Origin: Pseudomonas marvdashtae
GTDB lineage: Bacteria; Pseudomonadota; Gammaproteobacteria; Pseudomonadales; Pseudomonadaceae
Direction: 5' to 3'
Assembly: GCF_014268655.2 (NCBI RefSeq)
Contig: NZ_JABWQX020000001.1
Span: forward strand, 2,448,001-2,512,000
DNA: 64,000 nt
Shown here: one piece after another, positions 8,219 through 16,706 of the stretch
Numbering within the stretch: the stretch's first letter is position 1
Layout of the letters: each line of letters starts with the position of its first letter
Made by a program: the position numbers and the translations under genes
Notes under the pieces: generated by a model
What the model saw: only the letters and a program-made list of their open reading frames with translations
The model's database searches: none
What the model was told of the DNA's origin: nothing

Positions 8219-9694
8219 TCACCTTGTCGCTACGGGTAGCTCTTCAGGCGGTTGCCAGCCACCACCTAGCGCCCGAAATGCCGCGACCGCCGCCCGTGCC
8301 GACTCCGTTCGTGCTTGGGCATGGGCATCGGAGGTGCGCAGCAGCGTGTCGTCGGCGTTGAGCACATCGATCAGGCTGGCGGTGCCTTTCTGATAGGCAA
8401 CGAACGATGACTGCCGGGCCTGGGTCAATGCCGTTTCGCCCTGGGCGAGGGTGGTCGCCTGGGTTTCCCGATTGACCAAGGCGCTGAAGGCATTTTCGAC
8501 TTCTTCGGTGGCGCGCAATACGGACTGGCGATAAGCGGCCAGCGCTTCGGCCTCCTGGCCTTTTGCCTGATCGATCTGAGCGTTGATTCGGCCGAAATCG
8601 AAAAGCCTCCAGCGCAGGCCCAACACACCCGCCGACTGGCTGGCGCCGCTGCTGAAAAGATTGCCGCCGGACACCGCCGTGGCGCTGCCGAGCAAGGCGC
8701 TGAGGGAGAACTTCGGATAGTACTCGGCGACGGCCTCGCCGATGCGCGCATTGGAAGCCGCGAGGCGCCGCTCCGCGACCATCAGGTCAGGCCTGCGCCG
8801 CAGCAGGTCGGCCGGTGTTCCCGTTGCCGTTAGCTGCGGGGCAAGAGGAATATCCCGTAGTGCAGCCAATTGCGGGCGATGGGTGCCTGGCGGTGTACCG
8901 AGCAGGACATCGACTGCGTTCATGGCCGCATCAAGCCCAGTCTGCAATATCGGAACCGTGGCCTGCACTTGTGCCAATTGCCCTTCGGTCTGTCGGACCT
9001 GATAGCTGGCGGCAAGGCCCTTGCTGTAGAGCAGTTGGACTTTTTCCAGCAGGTCTTGCTGCGTTCTGACTTGACGGTTCGCGATGTCCAGTCGGCTCTG
9101 CAATCCGCGCAAGGTGATGTAGGTGTCGGCAATTTGCGCGGCGACGGCGAGTCGCGTGGCGGCGACGCCCGCCTCGGACGCCTGGTAATCGGCCAATGCC
9201 GCTTCGCGTCCGCGTCGCAGGCCGCCGAAGGCGTCAATCTCCCAACTGGCGCCGAGGTTGAGTTCGTAGGAACTTCCGTACCGGTCAAAACCGGGCGTTG
9301 AGTCCAACACCTGGCCGAGCGGCGTTTCCACCGACTGATAAGCGCGCGCGGCTTGGCCGCTGATGTTTCCCGACGGTAGTAAAGCGGCGTTGGCGGCGCC
9401 GAGGCCCGCCCGTGCCTGCGTGAGTCGCGCCGAGGCCTGTGCCAGGTCCAGGTTCTGTTCAAGAGCCTGGACGACCAATCCGTTGAGCGTGGGATCATCA
9501 AAGCCTTCCCACCAGGCGGCCCAGTTGGCCGGTGTGCTCGCGGAGCTCTGTTCGAGCGAGGAATGTTCGACCGAAGACTGACCCAGGTACCGACTCGAAA
9601 GTGGGACCTCGGGACGCTGGTAGTCCGGGCCGACCGCGCAGCCCGCCATCAAGCTGGCGCTCATCAAAAGGGCAATGGGACGCAAGGGTGGCAT
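8219..9694 (-). CDS. Outer-membrane factor lipoprotein of an RND efflux system (NodT/OprM family)
   Basis: This is a 491-aa member of the TolC-like NodT/OprM family. The start at 9694 follows AAGGAA and gives a lipoprotein signal ending in the lipobox LMAGC, then VGPDYQRPEVP, the hallmark beginning of the mature protein. An in-frame ATG at 9727 is less likely because it lies inside the putative operator. The body shows two related helical repeats (LDLAQASARLTQARAGL, then RAKGQEAEALAAYRQSVLRATEEVENA). It would form the exit duct for the divergently transcribed adaptor and pump. Confidence 0.92.
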   Translation of the reverse strand: MPPLRPIALLMSASLMAGCAVGPDYQRPEVPLSSRYLGQSSVEHSSLEQSSASTPANWAAWWEGFDDPTLNGLVVQALEQNLDLAQASARLTQARAGLGAANAALLPSGNISGQAARAYQSVETPLGQVLDSTPGFDRYGSSYELNLGASWEIDAFGGLRRGREAALADYQASEAGVAATRLAVAAQIADTYITLRGLQSRLDIANRQVRTQQDLLEKVQLLYSKGLAASYQVRQTEGQLAQVQATVPILQTGLDAAMNAVDVLLGTPPGTHRPQLAALRDIPLAPQLTATGTPADLLRRRPDLMVAERRLAASNARIGEAVAEYYPKFSLSALLGSATAVSGGNLFSSGASQSAGVLGLRWRLFDFGRINAQIDQAKGQEAEALAAYRQSVLRATEEVENAFSALVNRETQATTLAQGETALTQARQSSFVAYQKGTASLIDVLNADDTLLRTSDAHAQARTESARAAVAAFRALGGGWQPPEELPVATR

Positions 9695-9719
9695 TGAGGT
9701 TCCTTGGGCTGGGATGGAT

Positions 9720-9743
9720 GTGACCATATTACGTTGTGGTCAC
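9720..9743. promoter_or_regulatory. Efflux operator 1 (dyad GTGACCA-N10-TGGTCAC)
   Basis: This 24-bp site has perfect 7-bp half-sites. It lies 26 bp upstream of the outer-membrane factor start. Read on the minus strand it shares GTGAC-N10-TATGGTCAC with a second 24-bp site at 9843-9866. A TetR-type repressor is the likely ligand (inference). Confidence 0.6.
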
Positions 9744-9842
9744 AGTCTGTCAATCCGGCTTCTCTTAGCTTGCAGAAAGTGCAGTTTGATTGTCTGGTGC
9801 CACCGGACTGTGGGTGAGTGAAGGGATTCGGTACGGGAGGTA

Positions 9843-9866
9843 GTGACGATTGACAGATATGGTCAC
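9843..9866. promoter_or_regulatory. Efflux operator 2 (GTGAC-N10-TATGGTCAC)
   Basis: This 24-bp dyad lies 49 bp upstream of the adaptor start and has the same length and right half as the site at 9720-9743. Two sites about 120 bp apart in one divergent region would let one repressor close both promoters. Confidence 0.6.
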
Positions 9867-9914
9867 TGGACTGAGAATGCGATTCCCATCCTATCCATTC
9901 AAGTAAGGGACCCT

Positions 9915-11024
9915 ATGTTCCGGCACCGATCCGTCACCCTTGCCGCTTGCTTGTTGCCACTCGTCCTGACGGCGTGTGGCGAGTCATCCACCGCGAATGA
10001 TCCGCGCACGCTTGCGCCGTTGGTGAGGGTTGCCGAAGTCCAGGGCTCGTCCGCGACTTCTCGTACATTTTCCGGTGTCGTCACGGCAAGGGTTCAGAGC
10101 GACTTGGGTTTCCGGGTGTCGGGCAAGGTGCTCGAGCGTCTGGTCGATACCGGCCAGAGTGTAAAAAAGGGACAGCCGCTCATGCGCCTGGACCCGATCG
10201 ACTTGGGGTTGCAGGCGCGGGCGCAACAGGAGGCTGTCGCCGCCGCTCGGGCCAGGGCCAAGCAGACCGCTGATGACGAGGCGCGCTACCGCGACCTGGT
10301 CGCCGCCGGCGCTATTTCCGCTTCGGGGTACGACCAGATCAAGGCCGCCGCCGATACCGCCAAGGCGCAGCTCAGTGCCGCCCAGGCGCAGGCCGACGTG
10401 GCTCGCAATGCCTCCGGCTACGCCGTGCTGCTTGCTGACGCGGACGGCGTCGTGATGGAAACGCTCGCCGAGCCCGGGCAAGTCGTCAGTCCTGGGCAAA
10501 TTGTGGTCCGACTCGCGCGGGCCGGACAGCGCGAAGCCGTCGTGCAGTTGCCCGAGACCCTGCGGCCGGCCGCAGGCTCCTCCGCCCAGGCGACGCTTTA
10601 TGGCAACGCCAAGCAGGTGGTGAGCGCCAAGCTGAGGCTGCTGTCGGATTCGGCCGATCGGGTGACGCGTACCTTCGAGGCGCGGTATGTGCTAGAGGGC
10701 GCGCTGGCTAACGCGCCGCTGGGTTCGACGGTGACGCTTCGGATCGCCGAGGGCGCTCAAGCAGGGCAAGCACTGCAAGTGCCGATTGCCGCCATTCTCG
10801 ACTCGGGCAAAGGCACCGGTGTGTGGGTCATTACCGCAGAGCCGGCGAAAGTTGCCTGGCGTCCCGTCCAGGTCCTCGCCTTGAGCGACGATGCCGCACA
10901 AGTCTCGGGCGACCTGGAAATGGGCGAGCGGATCGTCGCGCTGGGCGCCCATCTGTTGCGTGAAGGAGAAGCGGTGAGGCTGGCTCCGCCGGGCGATGTG
11001 AACGTCGCGGGGAATCGCCCATGA
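9915..11024 (+). CDS. RND efflux periplasmic adaptor (membrane fusion lipoprotein)
   Basis: This 369-aa HlyD/AcrA-type adaptor starts at the ATG at 9915, after AGGGA, and carries a lipoprotein signal (LVLTAC). GFRVSGKVLERLVDTGQSV is the lipoyl-like half-motif, followed by the helical hairpin rich in Ala, Gln and Arg (QARAQQEAVAAARARAKQ), the second lipoyl half (ADGVVMETLAEPGQVVSPGQ) and beta-barrel and membrane-proximal domains. Its stop overlaps the pump start (ATGA), so they form one translational unit. It links the inner-membrane pump to the outer-membrane factor encoded divergently. Confidence 0.92.
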   Translation: MFRHRSVTLAACLLPLVLTACGESSTANDPRTLAPLVRVAEVQGSSATSRTFSGVVTARVQSDLGFRVSGKVLERLVDTGQSVKKGQPLMRLDPIDLGLQARAQQEAVAAARARAKQTADDEARYRDLVAAGAISASGYDQIKAAADTAKAQLSAAQAQADVARNASGYAVLLADADGVVMETLAEPGQVVSPGQIVVRLARAGQREAVVQLPETLRPAAGSSAQATLYGNAKQVVSAKLRLLSDSADRVTRTFEARYVLEGALANAPLGSTVTLRIAEGAQAGQALQVPIAAILDSGKGTGVWVITAEPAKVAWRPVQVLALSDDAAQVSGDLEMGERIVALGAHLLREGEAVRLAPPGDVNVAGNRP

Positions 11025-14000
11025 GCTTCAACCTTTCGGCGCTCGCCGTCCGCGAGCGCTCCATTACCGTGTTCTTGCTGTTGCTGATCGCTGTCGCGGG
11101 CGTCCTGGCCTTCTTCCAGCTTGGGCGCGCCGAGGATCCACCGTTCACAGTCAAGCAACTGACGGTGATTACCGCATGGCCGGGCGCGACGGCCCAGGAG
11201 ATGCAGGACCAGGTCGCCGAGCCGCTGGAGAAACGCCTGCAAGAACTGAAGTGGTACGACCGCACGGAAACTTATACCCGCCCGGGGCTGGCGTTCACCA
11301 TGGTATCGCTGGTCGACCGCACGCCACCGTCGCAGGTGCAGGAAGAGTTTTATCAGGCGCGCAAGAAGCTCGCCGACGAGGCTATCAAACTACCGGCCGG
11401 TGTCATCGGGCCGATGGTCAACGATGAGTTCTCCGATGTGACCTTTGCCTTGTTTGCCCTCAAAGCCAAGGGCGAACCGCAGCGACTGCTGGTCCGCGAC
11501 GCCGAGGCGTTGCGCCAACGGCTGCTGCATGTTCCGGGCGTGAAGAAGGTCAACATCATCGGCGAGCAGCCCGAACGGATCTTCGTGTCTTTTTCCCATG
11601 ATCGGCTGGCGACGCTGGGCGTTTCGCCCCAAGAGATTTTCGCCGCCCTGAACAGCCAGAATATGCTCACGCCCGCCGGCTCGATCGAAACCGCCGGGCC
11701 TCAGGTCTTCCTGCGCCTGGATGGTGCCTTCGACAAGCTGCAGAAAATTCGTGATACGCCCATTTCAGTCCTGGGACGCTCGCTGAAGCTTTCGGACGTG
11801 GCGACCGTCGAGCGCGGTTATGAAGACCCGGCCACGTTCCTGGTGCGCAACGGCGGCGAAGAGGCGCTGTTGTTGGGTGTGATCATGCGCGAGGGCTGGA
11901 ATGGCCTGGACCTGGGCAAAGCGCTGGACGCGGAGACGAACTCGATCAACGAGGGCATGCCGCTGGGCATGACGCTGAGCAAGGTCACCGACCAGTCAGT
12001 GAACATCGACTCGGCCGTCGGTGAGTTCATGGTCAAGTTTTTCGTCGCGCTGTTGGTGGTGATGATCGTGTGTTTTGTCAGCATGGGCTGGCGCGTCGGT
12101 GTGGTGGTCGCGGCGGCGGTACCGCTGACGCTGGCCGTGGTGTTCGTGGTCATGGCCGCCACCGGCAAGAACTTCGACCGCATTACCCTTGGTTCGCTGA
12201 TCCTCGCGCTCGGGCTGCTGGTGGACGATGCGATCATCGCTATCGAAATGATGGTGGTGAAAATGGAGGAGGGCTACGACCGGATCAAAGCCTCGGCCTA
12301 CGCCTGGAGTCATACGGCTGCGCCGATGCTGTCCGGCACGCTGGTGACCGCCATCGGCTTCATGCCCAACGGCTTCGCGCAATCGACCGCTGGCGAATAC
12401 ACCAGCAACATGTTCTGGATCGTCGGCATTGCACTGATCGCTTCCTGGGTGGTCGCGGTGGCGTTCACGCCGTACCTGGGCGTGAAACTGTTGCCGGACA
12501 TCAAACAGGTCGAAGGTGGCCACGCGGCCATTTACAACACCCGCCATTACAACCGCTTTCGTCGGGTACTGACGCGGGTCATTGCGCGCAAATGGTGGGT
12601 GGCCGGTACCGTGATCGCGACATTCGTGGTGGCGATCCTCGGCATGAGCCTGGTGAAGAAGCAGTTCTTCCCCACCTCGGATCGGCCAGAGGTGCTGGTG
12701 GAAGTGCAGATGCCCTATGGCACGTCCATCGAGCAGACCAGCGCCACCGTCGCCAAGGTTGAAGCCTGGCTACAAAAACAGGACGAGGCCAAGATCGTTA
12801 CCGCCTACATCGGCCAAGGCGCACCGCGCTTTTACCTGGCGATGGCGCCGGAACTGCCCGATCCGTCTTTCGCCAAGATCGTCGTGCTGACGGACAGCCA
12901 GCAATCGCGCGAAGCCCTCAAGTTCCGTCTCCGTGAAGCGGTCGCCGAAGGGCTTGCACCGGAAGCGCGCGTGAGGGTGACCCAACTGGTGTTCGGCCCG
13001 TATTCGCCGTTCCCGGTGGCGTATCGCGTGATGGGGCCTGACCCGGCGAAACTGCGCGAGATCGCCAGCCAGGTCCAGGACGTCATGCAGGCGAGCCCGT
13101 TGATGCGGACCGTCAACACCGACTGGGGACCGCGGGTGCCAACCCTGCATTTCAATTTGGATCAGGACCGTTTGCAGGCCGTGGGGCTGACCTCCAACGC
13201 GGTTGCGCAGCAGTTGCAGTTCCTCCTCGCAGGGGTGCCGATCACGGCGGTCCGCGAAGACATTCGGTCGGTGCAGGTGGTCGGTCGCGCCGCCGGGGAT
13301 ATTCGTCTGGATCCCGCCAAGATAGAAGGCTTCACCCTGGTGGGCGCGACGGGACAGCGGATCCCGCTGTCCCAGGTCGGCGAGGTGGATGTGCGCATGG
13401 AGGACCCGATCCTGCGCCGTCGTGATCGCACACCCACCATGACCGTGCGCGGCGATATCGATGAAGGCCTGCAACCGCCGGACGTTTCCAGTGCTATTTT
13501 CAAGCAACTGCAACCGGTCATCGACAGGCTGCCCAGCGGCTACCGGATCGAGCAAGCGGGGGCCATCGAAGAATCGGGCAAGGCCGGCAAGGCCATCGTC
13601 CCGTTGGTTCCGATCATGGTCGCAATGACGCTGCTGATCATCATCCTGCAAGTCCGTTCGGTCTCGGCGATGATCATGGTGTTCCTCACCGCACCGCTGG
13701 GTTTGATCGGCGTGGTGCCGACCCTGCTAATCTTCAACCAGCCGTTTGGTATCAACGCGCTGGTCGGCCTGATCGCCTTGTCGGGCATTCTGATGCGCAA
13801 TACGTTGATCCTGATCGGGCAGATCCATCAGAACGACAAGGAAGGTCTCGATCCGTTCCACGCGGTGATCGAGGCCACGGTGCAACGGGCCCGTCCGGTG
13901 CTGCTCACGGCACTGGCGGCAATCCTCGCGTTCATTCCGCTGACCCATTCGGTGTTCTGGGGGACGCTGGCCTACACACTGATCGGCGGCACGCTCGTCG

Positions 14001-14083
14001 GCACCATCATGACGCTGGTGTTCCTGCCGGCGATGTATTCCATCTGGTTCAAGATCCGTCCTGAGACGAAGAGGGCTTCATGA
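11021..14083 (+). CDS. RND-family efflux transporter permease
   Basis: This 1020-aa AcrB-fold pump shows the first transmembrane helix at the N-terminus, the WPGATAQEMQDQVAEPLE porter-domain motif, the central membrane block with proton-relay acidic residues (LILALGLLVDDAIIAIEMMVV), and a mirrored second half ending in the last helices near FLPAMYSIWFKI. It exports drugs or lipophilic compounds using the proton gradient. Its stop overlaps the ketosynthase start by ATGA, an unusual partner. The substrate cannot be read from sequence. Confidence 0.93.
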   Translation: MSFNLSALAVRERSITVFLLLLIAVAGVLAFFQLGRAEDPPFTVKQLTVITAWPGATAQEMQDQVAEPLEKRLQELKWYDRTETYTRPGLAFTMVSLVDRTPPSQVQEEFYQARKKLADEAIKLPAGVIGPMVNDEFSDVTFALFALKAKGEPQRLLVRDAEALRQRLLHVPGVKKVNIIGEQPERIFVSFSHDRLATLGVSPQEIFAALNSQNMLTPAGSIETAGPQVFLRLDGAFDKLQKIRDTPISVLGRSLKLSDVATVERGYEDPATFLVRNGGEEALLLGVIMREGWNGLDLGKALDAETNSINEGMPLGMTLSKVTDQSVNIDSAVGEFMVKFFVALLVVMIVCFVSMGWRVGVVVAAAVPLTLAVVFVVMAATGKNFDRITLGSLILALGLLVDDAIIAIEMMVVKMEEGYDRIKASAYAWSHTAAPMLSGTLVTAIGFMPNGFAQSTAGEYTSNMFWIVGIALIASWVVAVAFTPYLGVKLLPDIKQVEGGHAAIYNTRHYNRFRRVLTRVIARKWWVAGTVIATFVVAILGMSLVKKQFFPTSDRPEVLVEVQMPYGTSIEQTSATVAKVEAWLQKQDEAKIVTAYIGQGAPRFYLAMAPELPDPSFAKIVVLTDSQQSREALKFRLREAVAEGLAPEARVRVTQLVFGPYSPFPVAYRVMGPDPAKLREIASQVQDVMQASPLMRTVNTDWGPRVPTLHFNLDQDRLQAVGLTSNAVAQQLQFLLAGVPITAVREDIRSVQVVGRAAGDIRLDPAKIEGFTLVGATGQRIPLSQVGEVDVRMEDPILRRRDRTPTMTVRGDIDEGLQPPDVSSAIFKQLQPVIDRLPSGYRIEQAGAIEESGKAGKAIVPLVPIMVAMTLLIIILQVRSVSAMIMVFLTAPLGLIGVVPTLLIFNQPFGINALVGLIALSGILMRNTLILIGQIHQNDKEGLDPFHAVIEATVQRARPVLLTALAAILAFIPLTHSVFWGTLAYTLIGGTLVGTIMTLVFLPAMYSIWFKIRPETKRAS

Positions 14084-15366
14084 AAAATCGCCAAGATCAA
14101 ACACGCATCATCGTCACTGGCGTCGGTATTGTCGGCCCCTTGGGCTGTGCCGTGGAAGAAGTGTGGAAGCGCCTGCTGGCTGGGTATTCCGGGATTCGCA
14201 ACCTGTCCGAGGACATCGTCGAAGGAACCGGCGTTGCCGTTGGCGGGCAGGTGCCTTCCCTCGAAGAGGATGGGATTGCCGGCTACGACCCGGAACGTCT
14301 CATCGCGCCCAAGGACCGCAAGAAGATGGATCGCTTCATCGAGTTCGCCCTGGTGGCCGCTCACGAAGCCCTCGAACAAGCGGGCTGGCATCCCGTCGAT
14401 GCCATCGATCAAGAGCGGACCGCGACGATCATTTCCTCGGGCGTGGGTGGGTTCGCCACGATTGCCGAGGCCGTGCGCACCACGGACAGTCGTGGCCCGC
14501 GCCGGTTGTCGCCGTTCACCGCCCCGGCTTTCCTGGCCAACATGGCGGCCGGGCAGGTGTCGATCCGGCATGGTTTCAAGGGGCCGCTTGGCGCGCCTGT
14601 CACGGCTTGCGCTGCCGGAGTGCAGGCCATCGGTGATGCCGCCAGGCTCATTCGAAGTGGCGAGGCGGACATCGCCATCTGCGGCGGCACCGAAGCGGCG
14701 ATAGACCGTGTGACCTTGGGTTGTTTCGCAGCGGCCCGCGCACTGTCGACGGGGTTCGCCGAGCGCCCGCAAGAAGCTTCGCGGCCCTTCGACCGCGAGC
14801 GTGACGGTTTCGTCATGGCCGAAGGCGCCGGGCTGCTGGTGATCGAATCGCTGGAACACGCCCTGGCCCGTGGCGCCAAGCCGCTGGCGGAGCTGGTGGG
14901 TTATGGAACCAGCGCCGATGCCTATCATTTGACGGCCGGGCCGGAGGATGGCAACGGCGCACGGCGCGCCATGGAGCAGGCGCTGCGCCAGGCTGGGGTC
15001 AGCCCCGCCGAAGTGCAGCACATCAACGCCCACGCGACGTCGACCCAGGTCGGCGATGCCGGTGAACTGGCGGCGATTCGCGCGGTATTTGGCACCGGCT
15101 CGGGCGTGGCGATCACGTCGACCAAATCCGCCACCGGCCATCTCCTTGGAGCGGCGGGAGGCATTGAAGCGATCTTCACCGTCCTCGCGCTGCGCGACCA
15201 GGTCGTGCCACCGACGCTGAACCTGATTCATCCCGATGAGGCGGCCAGCGGGCTCGATCTGGTTGGTTTGAAAGCTCGGAAAATGCCGATCACCCATGCG
15301 CTGTCGAATGGCTTCGGCTTTGGTGGCGTCAACGCCAGCGTGCTGTTTCGCCGTTGGGAAGACTGA
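14080..15366 (+). CDS. FabF-like beta-ketoacyl-ACP synthase coupled to the RND pump
   Basis: This 428-aa thiolase-fold condensing enzyme resembles FabF (KAS II). The catalytic triad is visible: Cys in TACAAGVQAIGD, His in NAHATSTQVGD and His in KSATGHLLGAAGG. The C-terminal NGFGFGGVNASVLFRR matches the family end. It condenses an acyl chain with malonyl-ACP. The start overlaps the pump stop, so it is made together with the efflux system. This suggests a specialised role, for instance altering membrane acyl chains or making an exported acyl product, rather than housekeeping. That role is inference. Confidence 0.88.
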   Translation: MKNRQDQTRIIVTGVGIVGPLGCAVEEVWKRLLAGYSGIRNLSEDIVEGTGVAVGGQVPSLEEDGIAGYDPERLIAPKDRKKMDRFIEFALVAAHEALEQAGWHPVDAIDQERTATIISSGVGGFATIAEAVRTTDSRGPRRLSPFTAPAFLANMAAGQVSIRHGFKGPLGAPVTACAAGVQAIGDAARLIRSGEADIAICGGTEAAIDRVTLGCFAAARALSTGFAERPQEASRPFDRERDGFVMAEGAGLLVIESLEHALARGAKPLAELVGYGTSADAYHLTAGPEDGNGARRAMEQALRQAGVSPAEVQHINAHATSTQVGDAGELAAIRAVFGTGSGVAITSTKSATGHLLGAAGGIEAIFTVLALRDQVVPPTLNLIHPDEAASGLDLVGLKARKMPITHALSNGFGFGGVNASVLFRRWED

Positions 15367-15372
15367 TACCGA

Positions 15373-16587
15373 TCAGCGCCGCAGGACGAACAGGAGCAGC
15401 GCGACCAGGCACGTCAGCGCCTGGATCGCGCCCAGCGTGGTGACGGGTGAAAAGCTCAGCACAGAGGCCAGCCAGGTCGTCAGCGCAGCCGCACCCATGG
15501 AAAGAAAACCCAGCAGTGCGGAGGCCATCCCGGCCTCCTTGCCAAACGGCCCCATGGTGATGGCCGTGCCCAGCGGATTAGCCAGTCCCATGCCCCAAAG
15601 AAACGTGATCATCGCCACCGCATACCAGCCAAGGCCAGGCTCGGCCGAGCCAACAAGCAGCAAACCGCCGCCGACCATGGCGCAGGCAATGCCCAGCAAG
15701 GCGATGGTTCGCGGACCGTGGCGGTGCGCCAGGCGAGGGGCCGCCATGCCGGCGGCGAACACGACGAACACCGTTGAGGCGAAGTACAAGCCAGCCTGCA
15801 CCGACGTCAGGCCGATGCCTTTCATCAGGATCGCGGGGGCGGCGGCGAAGGAGGCGAACAAGCCGCTCAGCAGCAGGCTCATCGACAGGGCCGGCAGAAT
15901 GAAGCGCGTGTCCATCATCAACCTGGCATAGGCGCGCAGCACGCTGCCGGTGGAATGCGGCGCCCGGCGGTCGGCGGGATGGGTTTCTCCAAGGTCACGC
16001 ACATAGAAAAAAGCCAGTACCACGGCGGCCAATCCGACGAGAATGAAGATGGCGCGCCATCCGAGCGTGACGGACAGGACGCTGCCGGCCAAGGGCGAAA
16101 AACCTGGCGCTGCGGCGGTGGCGACCATCGTCAGCGACAGGGCGCGCGCCAACGTTTCGCCCTCGAACAGGTCCCGTGCGATAGCGCGCGACAACACCGA
16201 GGCTGCGCAGACGCCCAATGCCTGGACGACGCGTCCGGCGATCAGCAGGTCGAGGGACGTGGCGAAGCCCGCGATGACGGTGCCGGCCACGAACACGGCA
16301 AGTCCACCCAGCACCAGTTTCTTGCGCCCATAGCGGTCGGCCAACGGACCGACCAGCAATTGGGCGAACGCAAAGGTCACGAAGAAGCTGGAGAGGGTCA
16401 GGCCGAGTTCGCGGGCGGTCACGCCGAGTTCTTCGCCGATGACCGGGAAGGCCGGGAGGATGATATTCGTGGAGAGCATGCCGATCGCCGCGAGGCCCGC
16501 GAGCAGCGCCACGATTCGGCCGGTCAGGGGTTGGCTGGAGACGTGTGGCGCCGTCGCGGCCATTGCCGATGCATTTCCCGTGTCCAT
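15373..16587 (-). CDS. Bcr/CflA-type MFS multidrug transporter
   Basis: This 404-aa, 12-helix major facilitator shows the family signature between helices 2 and 3 (GPLADRYGRKKLVLGG) and Asp/Arg motifs of drug/proton antiporters. The N-terminal NIILPAFPVIGEELGV matches the Bcr/CflA family. It ends 7 bp from the ketosynthase stop (convergent). Its own promoter holds a 17-bp perfect inverted repeat, so it is probably tightly repressed. The compound exported is unknown. Confidence 0.88.
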   Translation of the reverse strand: MDTGNASAMAATAPHVSSQPLTGRIVALLAGLAAIGMLSTNIILPAFPVIGEELGVTARELGLTLSSFFVTFAFAQLLVGPLADRYGRKKLVLGGLAVFVAGTVIAGFATSLDLLIAGRVVQALGVCAASVLSRAIARDLFEGETLARALSLTMVATAAAPGFSPLAGSVLSVTLGWRAIFILVGLAAVVLAFFYVRDLGETHPADRRAPHSTGSVLRAYARLMMDTRFILPALSMSLLLSGLFASFAAAPAILMKGIGLTSVQAGLYFASTVFVVFAAGMAAPRLAHRHGPRTIALLGIACAMVGGGLLLVGSAEPGLGWYAVAMITFLWGMGLANPLGTAITMGPFGKEAGMASALLGFLSMGAAALTTWLASVLSFSPVTTLGAIQALTCLVALLLFVLRR

Positions 16588-16612
16588 GTGTTATCCCCTG
16601 CTGCGAGCGCTT

Positions 16613-16654
16613 ATGATGGTCGTCATATTTTATGTGTAATATGACGACCATCAT
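16613..16654. promoter_or_regulatory. 17-bp perfect inverted repeat, probable operator of the MFS gene
   Basis: ATGATGGTCGTCATATT (16613-16629) and its exact reverse complement (16638-16654) flank an 8-bp centre. The centre lies 46 bp before the MFS start. The symmetry and position are those of a repressor operator, perhaps for a dimer pair of TetR type. No regulator gene lies beside it. Confidence 0.7.
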
Positions 16655-16706
16655 CTGGTGCGTCAAGCCGAAAGGCTGCGAGGATTTGCATCCTTGTGCG
16701 GGCCGA

